DNA from: JAOPZW01 sp963807305
GTDB taxonomy: Bacteria; Actinomycetota; Thermoleophilia; Solirubrobacterales; Solirubrobacteraceae
NCBI GenBank assembly: GCA_963807305.1
Contig: CAWEBN010000009.1
Coordinates: 62,001 to 126,000, forward strand
DNA: 64,000 nucleotides
Reading direction: 5' to 3'
Shown: piece after piece, positions 8,395-18,338 of the stretch
How the letters are laid out: the number at the start of each line of letters is the position of its first letter
Numbering within the stretch: position 1 is the first letter of the stretch
Program-made: the position numbers and the translations under genes
Notes under the pieces: generated by a model
Told to the model about the DNA's origin: nothing
Seen by the model: the letters and a program-made list of their open reading frames with translations, nothing else
Databases searched by the model: none

Positions 8395-8473
8395 CGTGTT
8401 GCTCCTCTCGGTATCGGGTAGCGGTTCTGCGGGCCTGCCGCTATGACCGGACGCGACCGAGGAATGTGACCGC

Positions 8474-9412
8474 ATGGACCTCTGCCTGATGATCGAAGGC
8501 CAGGAGGGCGTCAGCTGGCCGCAGTGGTTGGCGCTGGCGCGGGAGTGCGAGGAGCACGGCGTTCCGGCGCTGTTTCGCTCCGACCACTACCTGGAGCTCG
8601 GCGGCGATCACCCCGAGCGCGGCGCGCTCGACGCGTGGATGACGCTCGCGGCGCTCGGCGCCGTCACGACGACACTGCGCCTGGGCACCATGGTCTCGCC
8701 CGCGACGTTCCGCCATCCGTCGCTTCTGGCGAAGGCGGTCGTGACGGCCGACCATGTCTCCGACGGCCGGGTCGAGCTCGGTCTCGGCGCGGGCTGGCAC
8801 GCCCGCGAGCACGAGGCCTACGGGTTTGCGTTCCCGAGCGTGCGCGAGCGGATGGACGTCCTGGAGGAGCAGCTGCAGATCATCCTGGGCTCGTGGGCGC
8901 AGGGGCCGTTCACCTTCGACGGCGAGCACTACCGCCTGCGCGAGCTCGACGCACAACCCAAGCCGGCGCAGCGCCCGCGGCCGCCGATCATCATCGGCGG
9001 CACCGCCGGGCCGCGCAGCGCCGCAGTCGCCGCACGGTACGCCGACGAGTACAACACCGTCTTCGCCACGCCCGCCGAGGTCCGCGAGCGCCGGGCCGTC
9101 GTCGAGCGCGCCTGTGAGGCCGCCGGCCGTGACCCGCTGCCGTTTTCGATGATGACCTGCGTGTTGCTCGGCCGCGACCGCGGCGAGCTCGAGGACCGGG
9201 CGCGGCGCCTGGCCGAGCTGACCGGCGGCGACGCGGGGGCGTTGCTCGCGGAGCCGCCGTCGGGGTGGATCGTCGGGACCCTCGAGGACGCCGCGGCGCA
9301 GATCGCAGCGCTGGGCGACGCAGGCCTGCATCGGATCATGTGCCAGCACCTCCAGCACGACGATCTCGACGCCGTCGCCCTGATCGGGCGCGAGCTGCCC
9401 GCACTGCTGTAG
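8474..9412 (+). CDS. LLM-class (F420-type) oxidoreductase
   Basis: A 312-aa luciferase-like TIM barrel. Typical elements are FRSDHYLELGG near the N-terminus, LRLGTMVSPATFRHPSLLAK, and DGRVELGLGAGWHAREHEAYG, the hallmark of the F420-dependent LLM group. Substrates of the family range widely and cannot be assigned. It faces the epimerase across about 80 bp and converges with the cNMP-flavoprotein gene. Confidence 0.9.
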   Translation: MDLCLMIEGQEGVSWPQWLALARECEEHGVPALFRSDHYLELGGDHPERGALDAWMTLAALGAVTTTLRLGTMVSPATFRHPSLLAKAVVTADHVSDGRVELGLGAGWHAREHEAYGFAFPSVRERMDVLEEQLQIILGSWAQGPFTFDGEHYRLRELDAQPKPAQRPRPPIIIGGTAGPRSAAVAARYADEYNTVFATPAEVRERRAVVERACEAAGRDPLPFSMMTCVLLGRDRGELEDRARRLAELTGGDAGALLAEPPSGWIVGTLEDAAAQIAALGDAGLHRIMCQHLQHDDLDAVALIGRELPALL

Positions 9413-9434
9413 GCGCGCGGCGCCGGCGCGGGCC

Positions 9435-11126
9435 TCAGGCCTGGAGCACCTGGTGGGCGAAGCGCACGGCCAGCGCGCCGTCGCCGACCGCGCCGGAGAC
9501 GCGCTTCGTCGCCCCGGCGCGGACGTCGCCCGCGGCGAAGACGCCCGGCCAGACCGTCTCGAGCAGGTGGGGCCGGCGGTCGCCTGTGCGCCAGCGATTG
9601 GGCCCCTCGCTGTCCGCGGCGTCGTCGCCGCACCTGATGTAGCCGGCCTGGTCGAGGTCGAGCATCATGCCGACCGCCTCGGTGCACGGGTCGGCGCCGA
9701 TCATCACGAACACGGCCGAAACCGCGACGCGCTCGATGCTCCCGTCCGCGCGGCTGCGCAGATCCGCGTGCTCGAGGCGGCCGTCGCCGTGGAAGGCGCT
9801 GACCTCGGTCTGGGTGGTGAGCTCGATGTTGGAGCGCTCCTCGATGCGCGCGACCAGGTAGCGCGACATCGTCGCGGCCAGGCCGTCGCCCCGGATGACG
9901 ACGCGGACGCTGCGCGCCAGGCGCGACAGGTGCACCGCCGCCTGCCCGGCCGAGTTGCCGCCCCCGACCACGATGACGTCCTCGCCGCGGCAGCGTTCCG
10001 CGTCGGTCGCCATGGCCGCGTGGTAGACGCCAGCGCCGGTGAACCGCGCGACGTTCTCCGCCGCCAGCTCGCGCCAGCGCGCGCCCGTGGCGACGACGAC
10101 CGTGCGCGCGAGCGCGTGCTGCCCGTCCTCGAGGTCGACGCGGATGAGCCCCTCGTCGCCGCGCGCGAGCTCGACCGCGCGGTGAAAGCTCGACAGCACG
10201 GCGTCGAAGCGGCGCGCCTGCAGCGTCGCCTTGCGCGTCAGCTCGATCCCCGTGATGCCGGTCGGGAAGCCGAGGTAGTTTTCGATCCGCGTGCTCGTGC
10301 CGGCCTGGCCGCCGGGCGCCCACGCCTCGGTGACGAGCGTCCGCAGCCCCTCCGAGCCGCCGTACACGGCGGCCGCGAGCCCCGCGGGGCCACCGCCGAG
10401 CACGACGAGGTCGAAGCGCTCGCCGTCGATCTCCGCGCGCAGGCCGAGCTCGCGGGCGACCTGGGCGGCCGACGGATTGCGGAGCACCGACCGGTTGCGT
10501 ACGAGGACCGGCGTCTCCTCGCGCGGGATCTTCAGCCAGCCGAGCATCGCCGCGCTCTCGTCGTCGGTGTCGACGTCGTACCAGCGCACGGGGATGAGGT
10601 TGCGCTCGAGCAGGTCGCGGACCTCGAAGGCGCGCCGCGAGCCACGCGCAGCGATGAGGCGCGCCACGCCGTGCCCGTTGGCCTCGTGCCACTGCCTGCG
10701 GGCCATCATCGTCCTCAGGATGAGCTCGGCGAGCTCCGGCCAGGAGGCGAGCATGGCCCGCAGCTCCGAGCGCTCGAAGGAGATGACGTCGGTCGGCTCC
10801 GCGGCGACGCACTCGGCGATGGCGGGCTCGCCGGTGAAGGTCGCTATGTCGCCCAGGAACGTGCCGCCGTCGGCCTCGGCGACCCAGACGTCCTTGCCCG
10901 GCTTGCGGTCGAGCACCCGCACGCGGCCGCGTTCGATGACGAGGAACGGGGCGTCGCGCTGGCCCTGCTCGTACAGCGTCTCCTCGGCCGCGAACGAGCG
11001 CCGTGTGCCCAGCTCGCCCAGCCGCTCGAGCTTCTTCGCGGACATCCGCGGGTACATGACCTCGTCGCCGAGGTCGGGGAAGTTCTCGGCGCGGATCTGC
11101 GTCGGTGTGGTTTCTTGCACCGTCAC
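9435..11126 (-). CDS. cNMP-binding / thioredoxin-reductase-like fusion flavoprotein
   Basis: About 563 aa. Domain order: cyclic-nucleotide-binding domain (about 20-150), a glutaredoxin/thioredoxin-like domain without CxxC (about 155-225), then a two-dinucleotide-domain flavoprotein with the FAD motif VVLGGGPAGLAAA, the NADPH motif VIVVGGGNSAGQAA and the C-terminal FAD motif GVFAAGDVR. The redox CxxC of thioredoxin reductase is replaced (AAMATDAERC), so it cannot reduce thioredoxin in the usual way. The GTG at 11126 overlaps the stop of a nine-codon frame; a TTG at 11159 is the alternative. Confidence 0.85.
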   Translation of the reverse strand: MTVQETTPTQIRAENFPDLGDEVMYPRMSAKKLERLGELGTRRSFAAEETLYEQGQRDAPFLVIERGRVRVLDRKPGKDVWVAEADGGTFLGDIATFTGEPAIAECVAAEPTDVISFERSELRAMLASWPELAELILRTMMARRQWHEANGHGVARLIAARGSRRAFEVRDLLERNLIPVRWYDVDTDDESAAMLGWLKIPREETPVLVRNRSVLRNPSAAQVARELGLRAEIDGERFDLVVLGGGPAGLAAAVYGGSEGLRTLVTEAWAPGGQAGTSTRIENYLGFPTGITGIELTRKATLQARRFDAVLSSFHRAVELARGDEGLIRVDLEDGQHALARTVVVATGARWRELAAENVARFTGAGVYHAAMATDAERCRGEDVIVVGGGNSAGQAAVHLSRLARSVRVVIRGDGLAATMSRYLVARIEERSNIELTTQTEVSAFHGDGRLEHADLRSRADGSIERVAVSAVFVMIGADPCTEAVGMMLDLDQAGYIRCGDDAADSEGPNRWRTGDRRPHLLETVWPGVFAAGDVRAGATKRVSGAVGDGALAVRFAHQVLQA

Positions 11127-11154
11127 GCTCGCCTGCCAGGGGGGAGATCCATGT
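11125..11154 (-). other. Possible nine-codon leader peptide before the cNMP-flavoprotein
   Basis: The frame reads MDLPPGRRA and its TGA overlaps the GTG start of the flavoprotein gene (GTGA). A TATCCT hexamer (11163-11168, minus strand) ends 8 nt before its ATG, so the mRNA may start at this codon. It may serve only to bring ribosomes to the main gene. Confidence 0.35.
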
Positions 11155-11184
11155 GGCAACCCAGGATACGGCCGGCGGGGCGGG

Positions 11185-11574
11185 CTACGGGTCCGCCGGC
11201 GCGCGCCGCAGGAGCATGAACTCGCTGACCCTGGCGAGGCGCAGGACGTGGCGAACGGGCTCGGGCACGAGCGAGCGCTCGGCGTCGCGGACGACCTCGG
11301 GCGCCACGAGGTGCACGCGCCGCCCGCGCGTCTCGACGTCGACCGCGCCCGCCGCGAGCACGTTGCGCACCCATTGGCTGTCGGCGCCGTAGGTCAGGGC
11401 GATCACGTAGCGGTCGCGATCGCGGAAGAGGTTGACCGGCGTTCGGTACACCCGGCCGGAGCGACGCCCCACGTGCGTGACGACCGCGAAGCCCGGGAGG
11501 TGGCCGGCCACCGGACCGACGATGCGGTTGGTGACGTGACGGTTGAACCTCGCGAGGCGCTTCGGCAGCGGCAT
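11185..11574 (-). CDS. Deazaflavin (F420)-dependent nitroreductase-family protein
   Basis: A 129-aa split-beta-barrel protein of the Ddn/DUF385 type. The diagnostic segments are VVTHVGRRSGRVYRTPVN and DRYVIALTYGADSQWVRNVL, followed by the short VETRGRRVHLVAPE strand pair. Family members bind F420 and reduce quinones or nitro compounds at the membrane face. It stands alone between the flavoprotein and a glycosylase-like gene, on the same strand. Confidence 0.88.
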   Translation of the reverse strand: MPLPKRLARFNRHVTNRIVGPVAGHLPGFAVVTHVGRRSGRVYRTPVNLFRDRDRYVIALTYGADSQWVRNVLAAGAVDVETRGRRVHLVAPEVVRDAERSLVPEPVRHVLRLARVSEFMLLRRAPADP

Positions 11575-11699
11575 GGGAACCCGGGTCGACGGCGCGGGGG
11601 GCAGAGCTTAGGGCTCGGCGAAGAGCGCCTCGCCGGTGAGCGGGGGAACCTCGTAGATCGCACTTCGCGCTCAGGTTCGTCAAATCGATCAGAGATGCT

Positions 11700-12401
11700 T
11701 CAGCGCTCAAGCCGGGCTCGGCTCTGGTAGGCCCAGATGGCGTGGTCGAGCGCGCGGGGCGACACGCCCAGGCGCGCCGCGGCGGCCATCACGAGGTCGC
11801 GGGCCTCGTCGACGCCGACCGCGGTCTCCCGCGGTCGTCCGAGGGCGGCGGCGACGAAGCGGCGGATCATGCGATCCGGCTTGACCTCGGGGAGGCCGAC
11901 CAGCATCGCGAACGCTCGCCACGAGACGCCCGACGCCTGACCGGGGACGGTCGACCACCGGCCCTGCAGGTGATCCAGGCGCTCCTGGTCTGCGCCAGCG
12001 AGGTCGGCTGGGACCTCCACGCCCTCGTCCTCGAGGATGCGCGCCTCGCGCAGCACCGCCTCGGCCTTGAGGACGCCGTTGGTCGTCGAGGTCCGCTGGC
12101 GGTTGCCCATGCGGGCCGCGAAGTCCTCCGCGCCGCCGCACGCCTCGATGAAGCGCCGGACGTCCTCGGGACGGTCGGCGTCGGGATCGCCGCCGCCGGC
12201 GATCCGCTCGGCGCGATAGCGCGCGATGACGTTCTCGACGCTCTGGTAGCGGACGCCGATCGACCACACGGAGTCGATGACCGCGAGGCCGACCGAGGCA
12301 TGGCCGTCGGGCGTCGCCCAGCCGTCCGGGCTGGGCAGGAGGGTCTCGACCGCTGCGACGATCGCGCGCAGCGCGTCGTCGTGATGTTCGGATGACGACA
12401 T
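11700..12401 (-). CDS. HhH-GPD-like hypothetical protein
   Basis: A 233-aa mostly helical protein. Segments such as VIDSVWSIGVRYQSVENVIAR and GVSWRAFAMLVGLPEVKPD followed by RMIRRFVAAALG recall the fold of endonuclease III-type glycosylases, where a hairpin is followed by an LG(L)P...KPD loop and a capping helix. No iron-sulfur cysteines and no clear catalytic Lys/Asp pair are seen, so DNA-repair activity is not shown. It faces a VOC-family gene. Confidence 0.6.
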   Translation of the reverse strand: MSSSEHHDDALRAIVAAVETLLPSPDGWATPDGHASVGLAVIDSVWSIGVRYQSVENVIARYRAERIAGGGDPDADRPEDVRRFIEACGGAEDFAARMGNRQRTSTTNGVLKAEAVLREARILEDEGVEVPADLAGADQERLDHLQGRWSTVPGQASGVSWRAFAMLVGLPEVKPDRMIRRFVAAALGRPRETAVGVDEARDLVMAAAARLGVSPRALDHAIWAYQSRARLER

Positions 12402-12436
12402 TCGGGGGATCGCTCTCGCCTATCCTGGAGTGTGGC

Positions 12437-12868
12437 GTGAAGGACAACCGCTCCATCCCGAAGGCCACGGTCGTGCCGGTGCTCATCTACCCCGATGTAC
12501 GCGAGGCGGTCGAGTGGCTCGGAGCCGCGTTCGGGTTCGTCGAGTGCGTCCGGATCGGCGAGGGCCATCGCGCGCAGCTGGGTGTCGGCGACGGCGCGGT
12601 CATCGTCGCCGACGTCCGCGGCAGCCGCCGGCCGCCGCGGCCCGGCGAGTCGACCGCGTCGGTGCTGGTGCGCGTCGAGGACGCGCGGGCGCACTGCGCG
12701 CAGGCGCGCGAGCACGGTGCGCGGATCGTGATGGAGCTGACCGACTTCGAGTACGGCGAGCGCCAGTACCACGCCGAGGATCCCGCGGGCCACCAGTGGA
12801 CGTTCTCCGAGACCCTGGCCGACACAGCGCCCGAGGAGTGGGGCGGCGAGACCATCTCGCCGCGCTGA
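12437..12868 (+). CDS. VOC (glyoxalase/bleomycin-resistance) family protein
   Basis: A 143-aa single VOC module: KATVVPVLIYPDVREAVEWL, then VRVEDARAHCAQAREHGARI and YHAEDPAGHQWTFSETL, the usual beta-alpha-beta-beta-beta halves with the late DPxGHxW turn. Members are small-molecule-binding proteins or metalloenzymes, and nothing pins the ligand. GTG at 12437 is chosen because a GGAG lies about 7 nt upstream. Confidence 0.8.
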   Translation: MKDNRSIPKATVVPVLIYPDVREAVEWLGAAFGFVECVRIGEGHRAQLGVGDGAVIVADVRGSRRPPRPGESTASVLVRVEDARAHCAQAREHGARIVMELTDFEYGERQYHAEDPAGHQWTFSETLADTAPEEWGGETISPR

Positions 12869-12884
12869 GCGCCGGAACGCGGCG

Positions 12885-13142
12885 TCACGGCTTGGCGGCG
12901 AGGCCCACCTGCAGGGTGTTGGAGGTTCCGTCGACGACGCCGGTCCTCGCGGGCGAAGCCTCGGCGGGCGCGCTCTGCGGCGCCACGGCGAACTCGAGGT
13001 CGGTCTGGTTGTGCTCGTACACGGAGGAACCAAGCCCCGCGTGGCCGTTGTAGAGGATCGCGCTCGCCGGTCCGGCTGTCGCGAGGAGCCCCGCGGTCAC
13101 TGCCAGAGCGGCGACCGAGCGCTTGAGCGTGATGTTGAACAT
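12885..13142 (-). CDS. Small secreted protein (85 aa)
   Basis: The first 27 residues are a Sec signal peptide: basic start (FNITLKRS), hydrophobic core (VAALAVTAGLLATAG) and an AxA-type cleavage site before ILYNGHAG. The mature ~58 aa are polar with no cysteine or known domain. A purine-rich GGAGAGGGA precedes the ATG. Function unknown. Confidence 0.65.
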   Translation of the reverse strand: MFNITLKRSVAALAVTAGLLATAGPASAILYNGHAGLGSSVYEHNQTDLEFAVAPQSAPAEASPARTGVVDGTSNTLQVGLAAKP

Positions 13143-13296
13143 GGTGGATCCCTCTCCGGGGCGGGTTGCGCGGTTCGGCCTTCTCAGGGCCGATTGTCGA
13201 CGCGCGCACGCGGTCGCGACCAGTGACCCTAGGGCGTGCATGCGTGCGACCCTGGGTGTCCTCAAAGCGCGTGTGCCGGCGCTTCTGAACGTCGCC

Positions 13297-14839
13297 TCAG
13301 AGCGGGGTCTTGCCCTGCGCGTAGCGGACGAGGTCGTTCATGGTGAACTCGTCGCCCTCGCTTGGGCAGGACGGGCTTCCATGGGTCTTCGCGTTGAAGT
13401 ACGAGCTCGTCGTCGCCCTTCAGCAGGCCGACCAGCACCTCGGCCACGATGCGCGCCGCCGACCGGTCCGAGCCGCAGCCCGTGGGAGCCGGCCGCCGAC
13501 CCTGCTTCGCACAGCACGTAGTACCAGAGCGGCGTCGACGCCAGGAGCTCGCGGTCGCAGCCGCTTCGCGAACCTCGGCACCGGGGCCAGCAGCTCCTCG
13601 TCGCTCAGCGCCGGCACGCCCATCTTCGTCTGCCACGTCTGGACCGGCCGGCAGCCTCAGCGCCGACCCGCGCATCGAGGTTCAGCGCCGCGAGCGGCTC
13701 GTCCGCTCGGAGGCACGTGGCGCAGCGAGCGGGAGCAGGAAGGGGTCGATCAGCATGCTTCGGTTCGGCACCGTCGGCGCGTCGCGAAGAAGGTCTTCCA
13801 GTCGATCTCGAGCGCGGGCGGCAGCTCGCGGCGGCCGATGAGCGTCTCCGAGCTGCGCCCCGGGCCGGGGTCGAAGACCGAGACCGCGGCGGGACCGTCG
13901 TTGAGGACGTAGTTGTCCCGGACCATGCTGTGCCCGAAGCGATACGCCGCGCCGGAGAACTCGACGGGCATGAACGGCTTGTCCTTCCAGTTGAAGAAAT
14001 GGAGGTTCACCGTCGGCCGCGCGCGGCCGACGCCCGGGGCGCAGCACGGAGTCGCGCCATCGTCGTGCCGACGACCTTCGGCAGGAAGTCGTGCACACGA
14101 TCCACTGGTAGTGCCAGCGCACGAGTCGTCTGCGCCGCGTCGAAGGCCTGGTCGCGCTTGAGCGTGCCGTCTTGAGTCGAGCACGCGATCGACGACCTTG
14201 TTGTGGAAGTGGATGAACAGCAGCTGCAGCTGCGAGACGATGATGTTCTCGTCGTTGCGCGGGTCGCCGACGAGCGCACGCTTCTGATGGTTGCGCGGCA
14301 GGTCGGCGACCGTGACGCCGCCCTCCGTGCTGCTTCCGACGAGCAGCTTCACGCCGCGCAGCCGCTTCACGCCCCCGACCGACCGGGCGTCCCAGTCGTA
14401 GAGGAAGGGTTGGTCGAGCGGCCCCGTGCCATAGAGCGAGTCGAGGTCGAAGCGCGGCGTGCGGAAGTTGCGCAGCGTTGCGGGGGCGTTTCGGGCTCCC
14501 GAGCTTCGACGTGGGATCGAACGTGATGTCGTGGTCGATGAACTGGCCGAGGTAGGTGTATCCCGCCGGCACGTTCTGTTGCCGGTCGAGACACCCGTCG
14601 GGTGCAGCAGTTGCCACGCGAGCTCATCGAGGACCGACGAATCCGGGGTCGCCGAGGGCGAGGGCTCGCGGCCCCGGCTCGGTGTCGAACATCGCCCCGA
14701 AGCGGTCGCCCGGTCCCTCCCCGCGGCTCGCGCGCTCCGGCGAGCGCTCCTTCAGCGACTGGCCGAGCGGGCTCGGGGTCGCCGTGCCGGGGACCGTCTC
14801 CGTCGTCGGTGGCGCTGACGTCTGTCCTCGACCGGTCAA
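13297..14839 (-). pseudogene. Haem peroxidase (animal-type), multiply frameshifted
   Basis: Joined frames give a ~510-aa animal-type haem peroxidase. Pieces visible in three frames are VPAGYTYLGQFIDHDITFDP (distal His region), RTPRFDLDSLYGTGP, IIVSQLQLLFIHFHNKVVD, EFSGAAYRFGHSMVRDNYVL (proximal His) and the end MNDLVRYAQGKTPL. At least six single-base shifts are needed between 13.5 and 14.65 kb. The probable TTG start (14839) follows AAGGAGG and overlaps the stop of the preceding gene. The family oxidises phenols, halides or fatty acids with peroxide. Either a broken gene or a mis-sequenced intact one. Confidence 0.75.
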
Positions 14840-15160
14840 GGCTCCTCCTTGGGCTCCAGCGCGAAGCTCCCCTCCCACACGAAGGGGTCGTGGGGCGTCC
14901 TTGCGCAACGCCACGCCGACGACGAAGACGGTGTCACCTTCGGCGAAGGGCGGATCGCCGTCCGGGAACATCACCTCCCAGTCGGTCAGCGTCGGGTTCT
15001 CGACCGTGGCCGTGAGCGGCACTCCGTTGTGCGGCACGATGACGTGGATCGCCTTCGGCGGCTCGGCAGTGTCGTCGGTACGGCCCTCTACGAACATCGC
15101 CGTTCCGCCGTCGGGGTTGTCGCCGAGACTGATACGGGTGAAGTTTCCACTGAATGGCAT
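14836..15160 (-). pseudogene. Small conserved-type protein (~107 aa), one frameshift
   Basis: It begins MPFSGNFTRISLGDNPDGG and is a predicted all-beta protein rich in polar turns. After RKDA the frame must shift by one base at a CCCC run (about 14896) to continue as HDPFVWEGSFALEPKEEP and stop at 14836. Its ATG overlaps the stop of the cyclase-ATPase gene (TAATG), and its stop overlaps the start of the peroxidase, so it sits inside a three-gene operon. Function unknown; a peroxidase partner is possible from position. Confidence 0.6.
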
Positions 15161-18100
15161 TAGGTCCCCCGGATCTGGTGGCCGAGCAGGGAGCGAGCCC
15201 GCGCAGCACCTATGACATTGCCCTTCCTCTCGTACAGTGAAAGAGCGGCTTGCACCGCGCTCTGATACTCGTCGGTCCGAGACAGTGTTTCGCAGCACCG
15301 TCGGCGAGGTCGAGCATCGCATCGCCGTGATGGGAGAGCAAGTCGGTCGGCGCAACCAGCGCAACCGCCTCGCGGGCAAGCGCTCTCGGCCTGCATCGGG
15401 CGCCCGCGCCGCGCGAGCATCCTTGGCCTCGACGCCGCGCCAGATCACCTGGGTCACGAGATCGTCGGCCGCGCCGGCGTCAGCCGCCATCAGGCACAGC
15501 TGCTCTGCCTCCGTCGAGCTGCCCCTGGGCATACACCGCCTGCGCGAGCATCGCGAGCGTCGTCGCCAGCAGCCCGCCGGTCGCTCATCGAGGCGAGCTT
15601 CTCGACGCCCGCGCGCAGTGGGATCTCGGCCAGCGCCGGGCCGGCCCTCGAGCATCCTGCACGAGCGCCTCGTGGTGCGACACCCAGCCCATGCTCCCGA
15701 GCTGGTCGAGCGTCTCGTTGGCCTCGCCCAGGAAGCTCGTCCGCGAGCTCGAACTCGCCCTGCATCGCGTGCAGCGACGCCAGCGGGTTGACCATCAGCA
15801 CCGCGGCCACCGGACTCGCGCCGACGAGGTCGCGGAACTCCCGCAGCGGCTGGATCGCGTCGTCGACCGGAATGGGTCCGAGCACGGCGGCGGTCGCGCG
15901 CATGCCGAGGATCCGGAACAGCTCGCGGTCGTCGCCCGCTCTGCGCGCACAGGCCGCGCCTCGCCCCAGGCGCTGTCGGCCTCGCCCGACGCGCCCTTCG
16001 ATCCACACGGCCTGCGCGCGCAGGTACCAGGCCCGGCATTGCCCGGCGTCGTCGCCCTCGCGCTCGAGCACCGGGAGCGCCTCGTCGACCGCGCGACGGG
16101 CGTGCGCGGTCCCGACGCTCGCCTCGGACTCGAGGCGCACGAACTCGCGCTCGACTCGCGCGCGGGCCTCGAGCCGCGCCTCGGGCGCGCGCTCGATCGC
16201 CTCGTCGAGGATGGCCACGGCCTCGGGGATGCGGCCGGCCTCGAAGAGCGATGCCCCGAATGCGGGCAGTAGCTCGCCGCGCCTCGCGTCGTCGGGTCCG
16301 ATCAGCGTGGTCGCCCGCTCGAACAGCGTGCTCGCTGCCGCCGGATCGTCACGCTGGGCCGCCCGCAGGCCGGCGGCGCCCAGGTGCGCTGACGCCCGCG
16401 AGGCGAGCGTCGCGGTCGCCTCGTCGGTCTCGCCGAGCTCGCGGCGCAGCCGCACGGCGCGCTCGACGTGGTAGCCGAGGAGCTCGTCGATGATCACCGG
16501 ATAGGCCGACGGGCGTGCCTCCAGCCAGTCCGCGAAGCGCTCGTGCAAGCCGGCGCGCATCTCCTTCGGCATGCCTTCGTAGGCGGCATCGCGTATCAGT
16601 TGGTGGCGGAACCGGAACGTCTCCGCATCCGGTCCCATGGGCCGGATCAGATCCTTGCGGACGAGTGCCGCGCAGGAGGGCGCCGATCGATCCCTGGGAG
16701 CCGTCGCCCACCAGCGCCGCCACGCGCTCGCGCGTGAACTCCTTGCCCTCGACGGACGCCGCCTCGACGATCGCCCGCTCGACCGGCTCGAGGCGATCGA
16801 GCCGCGCCGCCAGCAGCGCCTGGATCGTCGGCGGGACGGCGATCGGCGTCAGCTCGGAGGACGGCTGCGACTGCTCCCCGTTGAGGACGCCGTCGTCGGC
16901 GAGCATCGCGACGACCTCCTCGACGAAGAGCGGATTGCCATCGGCCACGTCGAGGATGCGCGTCGCGGAGCGCCCACTGAGCCGTGCCGTGCCGAGGAGG
17001 TGCGAAGGAGGTCGGCGGCCTCCGCGTCGGCCAGCGGCTCGAGCAGGACCGAGGACGCGTTCGGTCGGCCCGCGCCCCACGCCGGACGGACGTCGAGCAG
17101 GTCGGGCCGGGCCATGACCAAGAGCAGCAGCGGCGCGTCGCGCACCCAGTCGGTCACGTGCTCCAGCAGGTCCATGAACGTCGGCTCGGCCCAGTGGAGA
17201 TCGTCGACGACGAGCACCAGCGGCCGGCGCCGAGCCAGGGTCTCGACAACCCTGCGGATGGCCCAGAATGCTTCGTCGGGCGCGACCGGCTCGCCGCCCG
17301 GCTTCAACACCTCGCCCGCCCGTGCGATCGCCGGCTCGGCAGAGTCCGCGACCTGCGCGAACAGGCCGCTGATGCGCCGAGCGCCTCGACGAGCGGCCAC
17401 CAGGTGAGCCCGTCTCCGTAGGGAAGGCATCGCCCGGCGGCCACCGTCGCGCGATCCCCCAGGGCGTCGGTCACCTCGGCGACGAGGCGAGACTTGCCCA
17501 CGCCCGCCCCGCCCAGGACGGTCAGGAGCTGGCAGGACCGAAGCCCGACCGCGTGCTCGAAGGCCTGGGTCAGGCGGTCGCGCTCGTGCGAGCGGCCGAC
17601 CATCGGGGCGCGCTCGCGCCGAGGGCGCCCGGGCGCGTCGCGTGCGACGTGCAGCAGCCGGAAGGCCCCGACCGGCTCGCTCTTGCCCTTGACCGCCAGA
17701 GGGTCCACGGCGACGGCCTCGACCGCGTGGCGGACCAGGCGATAGGTGTCGCTGCCCACAAGGATGTCGCCGGGCTGGGCGGACTGCTCGAGCCGGGCGG
17801 CGACGTTGACGATGTCGCCCGCGGTGAAGAAGCCGCCGGCCGCGGCGTCGCCCGTGACCGCCTCGCCCGTGTTCACGCCGATCCGCACGCTGAGCTCGAC
17901 GCCGCGCTCCGCTCGCAGCTCGTCGCGGAGGGCGGCGACCTGCTCGCGCATGGTGGCTGCCGCGCGCACCGCGCGCAGCGCATCGTCCTCGTGGGCGACC
18001 GGGATGCCGAAGACCGCCATCACGGCATCGCCGATGTAGTTCTCGACCGTGCCGCCGTGTGCCTCGACGACATCGCGCATGCGGACGAACCAGCGCTGCA

Positions 18101-18290
18101 TCGCCCAGCGCAGCGTCTCGGAATCCACGCGTTCTCCGAGCGCCGTGGATCCGACCACGTCGGCGAAGACGATGGTGACGACCTTGCGGCGCTCGCCGGC
18201 GACACGCGCTGCCGACACCGGCGCCCCACAGGCCGGACAGAAGCGGGATCGCTGGGGCGCCCGCTCGCCACACCTAGGGCACGTCTTCAC
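15160..18290 (-). pseudogene. Class III adenylate/guanylate cyclase with AAA ATPase and helical repeats, frameshifted
   Basis: The N-terminus is intact: a zinc ribbon (CPRCGERAPQRSRFCPACG), a cyclase homology domain (about 35-205) with both metal aspartates (VFADVVGS, YIGDAVMAVFG) and the N-x3-R pair (IVNVAARLE), then an ATPase with P-loop LGGAGVGKSRL and Walker B LVLVVDDLHWAE. Helical TPR-like repeats follow. The full protein would be ~1040 aa. Frame changes occur near 17385, 17010, 16690, 15960, 15640, 15520 and 15410, while homology continues across each. Such proteins are signal-transduction ATPases; here it leads an operon with a haem peroxidase. Confidence 0.75.
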
Positions 18291-18338
18291 GGCCCAAGTC
18301 TAGAGTCGCGGGCAGGCTCTGCCCGGGACGTCGCGCTT

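Noticed and set aside
9453..11219. 588-codon open frame antisense to the cNMP-flavoprotein
   Set aside because: Low-complexity Arg/Ala/Asp/Val composition typical of an antisense third-position shadow; no recognisable motif or ribosome site.
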